This document shows, one piece after another, positions 31,314-37,539 of a stretch of 37,539 nt of DNA; positions within the stretch are counted from its first letter, which is position 1, and each line of letters opens with the position of its first letter. The position numbers were made by a program, and so were the translations under genes. Under the pieces are notes generated by a model. It was given only the letters and a program-made list of their open reading frames with translations. It was not told where the DNA came from and did not search any database. Origin of the DNA: Cytophagales bacterium (GTDB lineage: Bacteria > Bacteroidota > Bacteroidia > Cytophagales > Microscillaceae); the NCBI GenBank assembly GCA_013298105.1, contig JAAFJK010000328.1, positions 1 to 37,539 on the forward strand, written 5' to 3'.

Positions 31314-32465
31314 ATGTTCAAAAAAGTCTGCCTATTTTGTTTGTTGCTAACTCAAATCGTGGGAATTGCCTGCACATCAGGCAAACGCGCTTTTGAAAAC
31401 GGAAACTATGAGCGTGCTATTTACTTAGCCGTAGAACGCTTGCGCAGAAATCCCGACCATACCAAAAGTCGCCAAACCTTAGACAAAGCCTACCAACTGT
31501 TTATCAAAAGAAATCAAGCCGATATTCAGGGCTGGCAGGCAAGTGTAGAACCTTTCAAATGGGACAATGTAGTAAGCATATACGAAAATACGCACAGCGC
31601 ATTTGACCAAATCAAAGCCTGCCCAGGAGCTATGGAAGTAATCAAAAATCCCCTTCGCTTTGATACAGAACTTCAAAATGCCAGACGAAATGCCTCCGAA
31701 GGACATTATGAAGCAGGACTATCTGAACTGCAAGGCGATACACGCGAAAAAGCAAAAATTGCTTACACGCATTTTGAAAAGGCACAAGACTATTTTCCCA
31801 ATCTGAAGTCAGACTACAAAGCCCGACTAAACGAAGCCAAACAAAAAGCTACTTTGCACGTAGCGGTCTGGATTGCGCCCCTTACCTCCAACTTCAATCT
31901 GCAAAAATACCAAATCACAGAAGGCACATGGCGCAATAACCTGAACCAATATATCCAAGAATTGGACAAAAAGTTTTTTTTAGATGCCGAACTTATTTTT
32001 GACCAAAACAAGCAAGAAGATTTCGATGATATACTGAAGATGGCTTTCACACAATTCAATCCTGAGCCTATCCAATACACCGAAACACACGAACTACCTA
32101 CTGACAGCATAAGGGTAGAAACTCAACTGAATGGACAGACTTTTGTGCGCTATGACAAAGTACAGGCAGACATAAACATCAGGCAAAAAATAGCCAAAAC
32201 CACAGGGACAGTAGAAATCCTTATCACAGACACCGAAACGGGGCAAATTCTTTTTAATCAATCAGCTCAAGGCGAATATATTTGGCAACAAAAGTGGGCT
32301 TTGCTCTCATCAGGCGATATACGCGCCGCCAATGCCACCCAAAAAGAGTTATTGAATAAACGCGAGGAGTCGCCTCCTTCCTATCAAATTATTTTTGATG
32401 AATTGCAGGCAATACTCATGAGAGATATTAGAAAAAAACTGAACGAATACTATCAGCAGTATTAG
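31314..32465 (+). CDS. Lipoprotein with TPR-like N-terminus
   Basis: 383 residues. The lipobox is GIAC (C20) after a short signal peptide. The first about 120 residues have a tetratricopeptide-like pattern (GKRAFENGNYERAIYLAVER, NPDHTKSRQTLDKAYQLF); a second helical region follows (SEGHYEAGLSELQ), then a mixed domain with VAVWIAPLTSNF and an acidic EEDFDD-like stretch. No catalytic motif seen. Probably the lipid-anchored member of the upstream envelope operon. Confidence 0.72.
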   Translation: MFKKVCLFCLLLTQIVGIACTSGKRAFENGNYERAIYLAVERLRRNPDHTKSRQTLDKAYQLFIKRNQADIQGWQASVEPFKWDNVVSIYENTHSAFDQIKACPGAMEVIKNPLRFDTELQNARRNASEGHYEAGLSELQGDTREKAKIAYTHFEKAQDYFPNLKSDYKARLNEAKQKATLHVAVWIAPLTSNFNLQKYQITEGTWRNNLNQYIQELDKKFFLDAELIFDQNKQEDFDDILKMAFTQFNPEPIQYTETHELPTDSIRVETQLNGQTFVRYDKVQADINIRQKIAKTTGTVEILITDTETGQILFNQSAQGEYIWQQKWALLSSGDIRAANATQKELLNKREESPPSYQIIFDELQAILMRDIRKKLNEYYQQY

Positions 32466-32525
32466 TAACCTGTTTAGTACTGCCCTATTTTTGAAAAACA
32501 GATTTTTTAGTAAATCTTGCCTAAT

Positions 32526-32604
32526 GGTCAGTCTTTCTTACTTGTTCGCGGTCTTTTTTTCGGATTGACAACCGAAAAAAACGAACATTTAACTAAGACT
32601 GACC
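32526..32604. repeat. 79-bp inverted-repeat element
   Basis: GGTCAGTCTTTCTTA (32526-32540) faces TAACTAAGACTGACC (32590-32604), two mismatches in 15. Inside, TTTTTTTCGG pairs with CCGAAAAAAA. A partial match to the left end (GTCAGTCTTTCTT) occurs at 9328-9340 just after the TraB-type gene. Confidence 0.7.
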
Positions 32605-32607
32605 ACT

Positions 32608-32633
32608 ACCTGCTATAGCATGGGCAGGCAAGG
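32608..32633. repeat. Degenerate hairpin with a CTTGCCTGCC word
   Basis: GGCAGGCAAG (32623-32632) faces CTACCTGC across TATAGCATG; CCTGC..GCAGG pairs. Its inverse resembles the hairpin at 2447-2474 (both read CCTTGCCTGCCC then RTGCTRTA), so the two are probably copies of one repeat. Confidence 0.6.
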
Positions 32634-32706
32634 TAAAATTAAAATAACCCAAAAATATAAATTTTACAAAACAAACCGTTAATATTGCGTAAAATTTTTG
32701 ACTTCT

Positions 32707-33186
32707 ATGTGGTATATTATTCCTATTTTGACGGCTGGGCTGGGCTACGGGATAGCGTGGGTGCTTTTTAGTATCCGCACTGCCAAAGTTAATTATCTTT
32801 CTAAACAACAAGACCGCGAAATCAAGCGTTTACATGAGGACTTTCAGCGCAAAGAGAAAGACCTGAACTTAGAAATCATGGCAAGAGATAAAAAAATCAA
32901 TGGGGCGCAAAAAAAGTATGAAGCCCTACAAGCCGAGATTCAAAATGCGCAAATAGGCTTAGATGATACATTTCAAGAAAAAGATAAACTTTACTTTTCT
33001 CTCAGGGAAGAATATGAAGCTGTAAAACGCCAAATTTTGCAACAGAAAGCGCAATACGAGCAACTTCTGACAGAAAAAGACCGCCAAGTGGCGGCTATCC
33101 AAGCCGAACGCGACCATGCAAAACTGAAATGGGAAAGTTCTGCACAGTCGCGCCCAAAAGAACAAGAAAAGAAATTGGAAGAATAA
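32707..33186 (+). CDS. Single-pass membrane protein with long coiled coil
   Basis: 159 residues from ATG 32707 (a TTG at 32698 is in frame). One N-terminal membrane helix (WYIIPILTAGLGYGIAWVLF) is followed by a continuous charged coiled coil (about residues 28-155, e.g. KRLHEDFQRKEKDLNLEIMA). This is the layout of YtxH/DivIC-like or LapA-like anchors, but no specific family is visible. It stands alone. Confidence 0.65.
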   Translation: MWYIIPILTAGLGYGIAWVLFSIRTAKVNYLSKQQDREIKRLHEDFQRKEKDLNLEIMARDKKINGAQKKYEALQAEIQNAQIGLDDTFQEKDKLYFSLREEYEAVKRQILQQKAQYEQLLTEKDRQVAAIQAERDHAKLKWESSAQSRPKEQEKKLEE

Positions 33187-33210
33187 AAATAAAGTCGTCT
33201 TTTGCCTTAC

Positions 33211-33409
33211 TGAATAGGATAAGATTTTAAACCCTACTGATTACCGACAAGTTTTTTGGAAAAGTAATAAAAATATGGTTGTCTGACAATTTTTGTGGAA
33301 AAACATTTTTTGAGCAAGTTCGGATTTAAGAAACGCCTTTTTTGCTCAATAGGATAGGGTTTAAAACCCTATCCTATTGAGCAAAAAAACTACCACAAAA
33401 ATTGTCAGA
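33211..33409. repeat. Nested inverted repeats with one degenerate copy
   Basis: An outer pair CTGACAATTTTTGTGG (33283-33298) / CCACAAAAATTGTCAG (33394-33409) encloses a near-perfect palindrome at about 33339-33390 (TTTTTTGCTCAATAGGATAG then GGTTT and its inverse). A weaker copy of the inner part (AATAGGATAAGATTTTAAAC) is at 33213-33232. The gap 33187-33437 holds nothing else. Confidence 0.8.
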
Positions 33410-33437
33410 GAACCGAGAAAATTAAAAAAACCTGATA

Positions 33438-33947
33438 CTAACGGATTGTGTGGTGTGTCCTAAAACCGTTCATAGAGCCTGCAATGAGCATATTTTGTAA
33501 CCAATTTTGATGGTATTTAAATCCATTAAGTTCCTCAAATCTACTATTTTTCCCCATTTTTTTGACAGTTTGTTTTTGAAAAGGCTTAAAATTATAAATC
33601 ATTGCCCACGCCCTCATCTTTTGTTGTGCAGTAGCTAAATGCCCATGAAAGTAGCGAGTTTGGTATAAATATCTGTCTAAATCATTCATGGGTCTGTCTA
33701 CCTGATTAGAGGTTCTATAAGCTTCGGGATATTTATAGGCAGTGGCAAAACGCGCCTCTTTGTCTATGATGTCTTGTACCTTGCCTAAAATAGCAGGATG
33801 GTTTTGTAAATGCAATTTTGCCCAAATAAGGGTTTCTGTTAATCCCTTCTTGAAAGCTACTGCATTGGGTTCAGCATAGTTATTCCATAACATTGTGCCT
33901 AATTCGTGGTATTTTTCTTTTAATTTCTTGCCTATTTCTCTAATCTT
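33438..33947 (-). pseudogene. C-terminal remnant of a transposase, cut by the IS4 element
   Basis: The minus-strand frame is open from the IS border (33947, KIREIGKKLKEKYHELGTML) to the stop at 33438, about 169 residues; an internal ATG at 33893 gives 151. The end (TSNQVDRPMNDLDRYLYQT, AWAMIYNFKPF, RFEELNGFKYHQNWLQNML, GFRTHHTIR) resembles the C-terminus of a DDE transposase family I recall from cyanobacteria and Planctomycetes, where V-D-R-x-M and Y-H-x-N-W-L-Q-N recur. The catalytic N-terminal half is missing. The transposase assignment is from memory and only moderately sure. Confidence 0.55.
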
Positions 33948-35407
33948 CTGATAACTGTGGAAATCTTTTTTTTAACTTTTTTTAGTTTTTAGATATTGGA
34001 CAAGTTCATCAATTTGTTCGTGTGTAATATCATTTTCTTTCATCCAGCTGGTTACTTCTTGAAAATTAGCGAGTTTTTCTAACCCTTTTAGGAGGAAAAA
34101 GAGGGTTACTTTTCCTTTTGAGAGTGCTAATTTACACAACATCTTTGCTGTTGGATGCTCCTTGAGTGCTGTTTCCATCTCTTTAAAGTACCCGACTAGA
34201 AAAAAGGCGATGGCTAATAAATTGGCTATTGAATTGAAATCACGCACTTGGATCGTTTCCCAGCCTAAATTTTGTTTCAAAAAACGAAACACGATTTCTA
34301 TTTTGAAGCGCAAAATATAGGCACAATACACTGATTTGGCTTCTTCCAAGTTTGTAATATTGCGGTTAGTTATCAATAACATAGGGTGGTCAAAGATATT
34401 ATTGCCTCCTTGTTTTAAGGTAATACGCACTACTTGGTAGGTCATTTCTCCCAATTTCAAGGTATCCCATTCTACTACGCAAGTAACTTTTGTATATTTT
34501 TTACCTTGGATAGTCAAGGTGTCAAGTAAATATTCGCCTTTATGGGCAAACTTTTTGTCTACCAATTTTTGATAGGCGATTTTTTTTGACTCCTTACCTG
34601 TTTTAGGGGTGTATAATGTTTTGGTTTCATCTGAATCACGTGATAATTTTAAGCGAATCACAAATTGGTCTTTCAAATGATGAAGGTAACTAAAAATATC
34701 TTCACTGTCATATTCTCTATCCAAAATATGGCAGATGGTACGGTCTGGGTTTTCTTTTTTCAAAATTTCACTACAACGTTTGGCTTGGGCTTTGAATAAA
34801 ATTACATTGTTGATATGTTGATTGTCTTTCACTAATTGTTGGGTTTCGGCACTTTGTTCCGACAATTTCGCGAGGGCTTCTTGCGACACAAAAGTGGGCA
34901 TCGCATTGCTATATACTTGATGGTCAAGTAGATGAACCTGTTGCTCCTGCGGATTGATGGCAACAGAATTTAAGGTCTTGTAACCACGAACCACTTGTTT
35001 TTTAAGGGATAACACCTGACCCAAATTTTCCAACTCGGAAGATTCAGGCTTGCGTATATCACAACCATCATGCAAAACATATACTTCAATGGAACTACCC
35101 AAGTCTGCAAGTGTTCGCTCCTGAACACAGTCTAAAACTATGTCTTGGCTCAAAGTATTCACTTGCTTACCTGATACCAAGCCACTCAATTTTTCATACT
35201 CGTTCTTATCTTCCGAAGAAGAGTAGATATGTAAGTTATTGTTAGTCAATATTTTATCTGTTAACAGTTCAATGTTTTTTTTACGCGGATGTCTTTGTAT
35301 CTCGAACAAAGCGGGGATAAATAATCTGTAAGGCTCATAATTAAGGTTTTTTTGGCACTAAGATAAGAATTTTTCAATAACATACAAAAGATTTCCACAG
35401 TTATCAG
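33948..35407. mobile_element. IS4-family insertion sequence, 1460 bp, perfect 22-bp terminal inverted repeats
   Basis: CTGATAACTGTGGAAATCTT plus TT at 33948-33969 is exactly inverted at 35386-35407. It contains one transposase gene filling nearly the whole element. No direct duplication is seen: ..CTAATCTT precedes and TATTTTTTAT follows. Intact ends and frame suggest it is recent and may be active; the missing duplication suggests an adjacent deletion or recombination after insertion. Confidence 0.9.
33972..35309 (-). CDS. IS4-family DDE transposase
   Basis: 445 residues from TTG 35309. The DDE residues are visible: D81 in YVLHDGCDIRK, D197 in HILDREYDSEDIF, and E338 within the IS4 signature Y-(2)-R-(3)-E-(6)-K (Y331, R334, E338, K345, in YILRFKIEIVFRFLKQ). 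The start is uncertain: the frame stays open for 15 more codons (NYEPYRLFIPALFEIQRHPR reads like protein) without an ATG, so a non-ATG start farther upstream, or a frameshift from the ATG at 35343, is possible. It cuts and pastes the surrounding element. Confidence 0.93.
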   Translation of the reverse strand: MFEIQRHPRKKNIELLTDKILTNNNLHIYSSSEDKNEYEKLSGLVSGKQVNTLSQDIVLDCVQERTLADLGSSIEVYVLHDGCDIRKPESSELENLGQVLSLKKQVVRGYKTLNSVAINPQEQQVHLLDHQVYSNAMPTFVSQEALAKLSEQSAETQQLVKDNQHINNVILFKAQAKRCSEILKKENPDRTICHILDREYDSEDIFSYLHHLKDQFVIRLKLSRDSDETKTLYTPKTGKESKKIAYQKLVDKKFAHKGEYLLDTLTIQGKKYTKVTCVVEWDTLKLGEMTYQVVRITLKQGGNNIFDHPMLLITNRNITNLEEAKSVYCAYILRFKIEIVFRFLKQNLGWETIQVRDFNSIANLLAIAFFLVGYFKEMETALKEHPTAKMLCKLALSKGKVTLFFLLKGLEKLANFQEVTSWMKENDITHEQIDELVQYLKTKKS

Positions 35408-35498
35408 TATTTTTTATTACATCGATTTGTTGCTCTATTGTTACCTTCATTAAAAGTATTTGCTTTTGTAATTCAGTAAGTTCCTCTTGTTTATACAT
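35358..35498 (-). pseudogene. Start of an operon gene truncated by the IS4 element
   Basis: The ATG at 35498 overlaps the stop of the membrane protein gene (ATGTATAA arrangement), a sign of translational coupling. The frame encodes MYKQEELTELQKQILLMKVT and IEQQIDVIKN before the IS end at 35407, then runs 16 codons into the IS to a stop. Only a helical N-terminus survives. It is not in frame with the transposase remnant at 33438-33947, so I treat the two as separate. Confidence 0.6.
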
Positions 35499-36786
35499 GG
35501 CGCACCTCCTTTCCTGCTATCGGGTTTCCGAATGAATCGAAAAGACTTGTTTTGGGTGGGGCTTCCCTGCCCTCCACTTTCTTACGCACCTTAGACAAAG
35601 TGCTAAAGTTTTTCTTGTAAGCCTTGCTTAATATGCGGGTGTCTGTTATGCCTTGCCTGTATGCTTCTTCAAGTGTGGCAGGCAAGTCTTGCTGTAAGTC
35701 TTGGGGCAAGTCTTGGGGCAAGTCTTGCTGTAAGTCTTGGGGCAAGTCTTGCTTGCCTGCCGTAAATCCTATGGGCTTTTTGGGCAAGTCTTGCTGTAAG
35801 TCTTGGTTCAAGACTTGGTAAGTCTTAGGCAAGTCTTGCGGGCTGTTTAGCAAGTCTTTGAAGATGTTGGGCGCGTGGCTTGTCAAGATTTGTATGGCTT
35901 CGTGCCAAGCGTTGGTTTCTTTGTCCCTAAATTTCTTGGGGTCTTCGGCTGTATGGTAGGCATACCAAATTAAGAACCAATTACAGAGTATAAGCAAGGC
36001 TTCTGTAATGCCTGCGAATATTACCCAAAACCATATATTGAAGCCCTGTGTGCGGGCGGTTTCTTCGCGCTGGGTGGTGTGGTTGGCGGTGGCGGTCTTG
36101 ATGAGCTGGTCGCGGTCGCGCTCAAATTTGGCGATGCGGTCTTGGTAGGCGCGTATGTTATCCGCTACATTTTTGTCATAGATATTTATCTGCCCCTGCC
36201 ACGATACAGACTTTCTGAACTCGTTTAGGTCTTGGCGTGTCTGCTCTATGCGGGTTTGGTAGGCAAGGCGCGTACTATCGGTGCGGGTGGTGTGCTGGGC
36301 TTCCTGCTGTTGGGCGGTGCGGTCTATGTGTATGTACGCCTCTTTTGCACCCTCCAAACTCGTATATACACTGCCTGCCAAAAATACGCCTGCACCCAAA
36401 AAAAGTATGGCGGTTACTTCCGAAAAGCCTTTGCTGTAGGCGCGTGTGAACGCTATGTCGAAGGTTTGGTTCTTGCCTGCCTCGATGCCTGTAAGCAATA
36501 GGAGGGCTAATAAAATGGCAACTTCCTTGCCTACGTTATCAGCGAATCTGTAATAAAAATAGGATATAGCCGTAACGATGCTCACTACACTTAGCACCCA
36601 CAAAAGTATGTGGGCAAGTCTTTTTAGTGGCTTAAATTCTTGTGCAAAAGGCTTTTCTGCCAACTTCTCTATGGATCGGTCGGTTTCTTGTTGCACCCAT
36701 CGGGCGGTCTCCAATTTTTTGATGTTTAATTTTTTTTCGGGTGGCGTTTGGATTTCTCGATTATCCTGCCTATCTTTGTATATCAT
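35491..36786 (-). CDS. Four-helix membrane protein with external coiled coil and QDLP repeats
   Basis: 431 residues, no recognised family. Cytoplasmic N-terminus (1-57); membrane helices about 58-79, 88-103, 124-143; a polar helical/coiled-coil region 150-248 (RTAQQQEAQHTTRTDSTRL, FERDRDQLIKTATANH); a fourth helix 250-277; then a cytoplasmic tail with QDLP/QDLQ repeats (316-369) and a final basic helical region (EEAYRQGITDTRILSKAYKK) that looks like a small helix-turn-helix. It is the third gene of a minus-strand operon and is coupled to a gene destroyed by IS4. A mobile-element or phage-linked membrane protein is possible; nothing proves it. Confidence 0.65.
   Translation of the reverse strand: MIYKDRQDNREIQTPPEKKLNIKKLETARWVQQETDRSIEKLAEKPFAQEFKPLKRLAHILLWVLSVVSIVTAISYFYYRFADNVGKEVAILLALLLLTGIEAGKNQTFDIAFTRAYSKGFSEVTAILFLGAGVFLAGSVYTSLEGAKEAYIHIDRTAQQQEAQHTTRTDSTRLAYQTRIEQTRQDLNEFRKSVSWQGQINIYDKNVADNIRAYQDRIAKFERDRDQLIKTATANHTTQREETARTQGFNIWFWVIFAGITEALLILCNWFLIWYAYHTAEDPKKFRDKETNAWHEAIQILTSHAPNIFKDLLNSPQDLPKTYQVLNQDLQQDLPKKPIGFTAGKQDLPQDLQQDLPQDLPQDLQQDLPATLEEAYRQGITDTRILSKAYKKNFSTLSKVRKKVEGREAPPKTSLFDSFGNPIAGKEVRHV
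35680..35841 (-). repeat. In-frame minisatellite encoding QDLP/QDLQ repeats
   Basis: About nine units of 12-15 bp built on CAAGTCTTG (plus strand: GGCAAGTCTTGGGGCAAGTC) encode residues 316-369 of the membrane protein. Units are close to identical, so slippage can change copy number without breaking the frame when units are multiples of three. Two exact GGCAGGCAAG/CTTGCCTGCC words lie within it. Confidence 0.85.
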
Positions 36787-36838
36787 ATTTGAAGTTTGGT
36801 TTATAGCATACCTTTTCGCGGGGGTGTGCTTTTTTTGT

Positions 36839-37210
36839 TTAGTACATTCTCAAAATCTTGCCTCTTTCAGAAGTCCTAAGTTCTTCTTTGAGGGTTTCAT
36901 ACAATGCTGTAGCCTTTGCTTTGGCTTCTGCGGGTGGCATATTTTCAGCGTACTGAATCGTAAAACGTGCTATAAAATCACGTTTTGTGCGCTCGTCTTC
37001 TTCGGCTTTTTGAGCTTCGATTTCTTCAGGCGTGGGTTCAGCGTATGGTTGTCTGTGAGTGTCCCATATATTGTATTCATCATCTTCTTCCATTTCGGCT
37101 TCGAGGTTTTGCTTCTCTGTTTCTTTGGCGTATGTGTATCTTACACTTGCTTTAGCCATGACCTCTACTATTTTGTAGATGCCGTTTTCTAAGTTTGCTA
37201 CTATATTCAT
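36839..37210 (-). CDS. Acidic hypothetical protein
   Basis: 123 residues, rich in Glu, Lys and Ala (ETEKQNLEAEMEEDDEYNIW, PTPEEIEAQKAEEDERTKRD), with a helical C-terminal half (PPAEAKAKATALYETLKEEL). No family recognised. Its ATG overlaps the stop of the preceding gene (ATGA), so translation is coupled; ATG at 37159 (MAKASVRYTY) is an alternative start. It is 52 bases upstream of the membrane protein gene. Confidence 0.6.
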   Translation of the reverse strand: MNIVANLENGIYKIVEVMAKASVRYTYAKETEKQNLEAEMEEDDEYNIWDTHRQPYAEPTPEEIEAQKAEEDERTKRDFIARFTIQYAENMPPAEAKAKATALYETLKEELRTSERGKILRMY

Positions 37211-37416
37211 TCCGTTGGTTTGGGCTTTTTAGTTGATTTTTTGGGGGGTGCTGTGGTTTCGGTGTTTGCCTCCGCTTTAGGCTCTGCGGGTGGTTCTTGC
37301 TTTGCTTCAGGCTGTTCTTCTTCAGGCTCTGCGGGTGGTTCGGGTTCTTCTTCTTTGGGCGGGTAATAATAAGGCTCTAATGCCTGCCCGATTTGATGTT
37401 CTTTCTGTTCTTGCAT
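37207..37416 (-). CDS. Small Pro/Glu-rich hypothetical protein
   Basis: 69 residues, low complexity: after MQEQKEHQIGQALEPYYYPP it is almost wholly Pro, Glu, Ala and Lys (EEEPEPPAEPEEEQPEAKQE), ending in a basic KKSTKKPKPTE tail. Likely disordered. It overlaps the next gene by 4 bases (ATGA) and follows the previous stop by 15 bases, so it belongs to the same operon. No function can be assigned. Confidence 0.55.
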   Translation of the reverse strand: MQEQKEHQIGQALEPYYYPPKEEEPEPPAEPEEEQPEAKQEPPAEPKAEANTETTAPPKKSTKKPKPTE

Positions 37417-37431
37417 AGATATAAGAGAGTG

Positions 37432-37539
37432 TTAAAAGATTGCTTCGGGACTTGCAAACCACGATAATAAGGCAAGTATATGTAAAAATAAATGTTCAGC
37501 ATCGATGGTTATACTTTCCAACTCCTCGTGGGCTTTATG
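37432..37539 (-). CDS. C-terminal end of an unidentified protein (5' part outside the window)
   Basis: The minus-strand frame is open from the window edge to TAA at 37432-37434 and ends HLFLHILALLSWFASPEAIF. Thirty-five codons are visible. Spacing of 15 bases to the next gene makes it the first visible member of the minus-strand operon. Confidence 0.45.
   Translation of the reverse strand, partial: HKAHEELESITIDAEHLFLHILALLSWFASPEAIF

Larger units (their letters stand above)
2447..36481. repeat. Dispersed 10-mer CTTGCCTRCC, 54 exact copies counted by eye
   Basis: Copies with G (CTTGCCTGCC or its inverse) start at, for example, 2447, 4720, 7039, 7282, 7531, 8702, 8788, 8887, 10456, 11324, 11474, 13360, 13795, 15206, 15598, 16418, 17231, 18342, 19153, 19261, 19544, 20924, 21717, 23916, 25465, 27348, 27781, 27856, 28467, 29364, 29684, 30064, 31534, 32623, 35677, 35752 and 36472. 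Copies with A start at 4289, 7916, 8567, 8671, 15579, 15946, 17003, 17273, 17525, 18440, 19969, 21701, 21884, 26070, 26153, 30014 and 36258. Many one-mismatch forms also occur. The list spans almost the whole window; the IS4 element has none. Confidence 0.9.

Noticed and set aside
33438-35498. A single gene interrupted by IS4 (operon gene start joined to the transposase remnant)
   Set aside because: The two frames do not join without a frameshift, there is no target duplication to remove, and the remnant resembles a transposase, not an operon partner.
36578-37192. Plus-strand frame of 204 codons with a Phe/Cys-rich product
   Set aside because: It is antisense to the membrane protein and acidic protein genes, whose coupled starts and stops are coherent on the minus strand.

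Overview
The window looks like chromosomal DNA from a member of the Bacteroidota, most likely a gliding or marine Cytophagales-type bacterium. It is AT-rich (roughly 40% GC by eye). Several genes carry the Bacteroidota promoter signature (TTG/TTTG, 19-21 nt, TAnnTTTG). The gene content fits: BshC (bacillithiol), a DUF4270 lipoprotein, SCO, an OmpA-type envelope protein, a LuxE-like acyl-protein synthetase, FKBP lipoprotein and TrxR-like ferredoxin-NADP reductase. No rRNA or tRNA gene was seen.

Layout. 1-5.5 kb: partial ferredoxin-NADP reductase (-), secreted hypothetical protein, SCO protein with unusual cysteine spacing, EamA-type transporter, membrane-bound SpoIIE/PP2C phosphatase. 5.8-9.3 kb: a 1179-residue TraB/GumN-type protein. 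9.4-14.3 kb: panC (-), divergent glycogen-synthase-like N-domain protein plus DUF4270 lipoprotein, and a 2OG-Fe(II) oxygenase, bracketed by two small non-autonomous mobile elements with matching ends and 8-bp target duplications. 14.3-20.1 kb: secreted hypothetical protein, bshC and a VOC protein (-), then an MDR oxidoreductase, nrnA and an FKBP lipoprotein (+). 20.1-27.6 kb: accessory-looking stretch with a truncated Uma2-type nuclease, a PD-(D/E)XK-like protein, a secreted hypothetical protein, mutS2, and a two-gene Septu-like anti-phage module (PtuA-type ATPase plus PtuB-type HNH nuclease). 27.6-33.2 kb: LuxE-like protein, c-type cytochrome, a three-gene envelope operon, a coiled-coil membrane protein. 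33.2-37.5 kb: a remnant of one transposase beside an intact IS4-family element that cuts the end of a minus-strand operon of unrecognised proteins (partial gene, Pro/Glu-rich protein, acidic protein, four-helix membrane protein with QDLP repeats).

The most striking signal is not a gene. The 10-mer CTTGCCTRCC (R = G or A) occurs, by hand count, 54 times exactly (37 with G, 17 with A) on both strands, in several reading frames inside genes and as paired inverted copies in intergenic hairpins. Base composition alone predicts well under one copy. The pattern resembles DNA uptake sequences or another highly iterated genomic word. Intergenic DNA is also unusually rich in palindromic elements: two transposon-like copies with target duplications and at least five other inverted-repeat elements.
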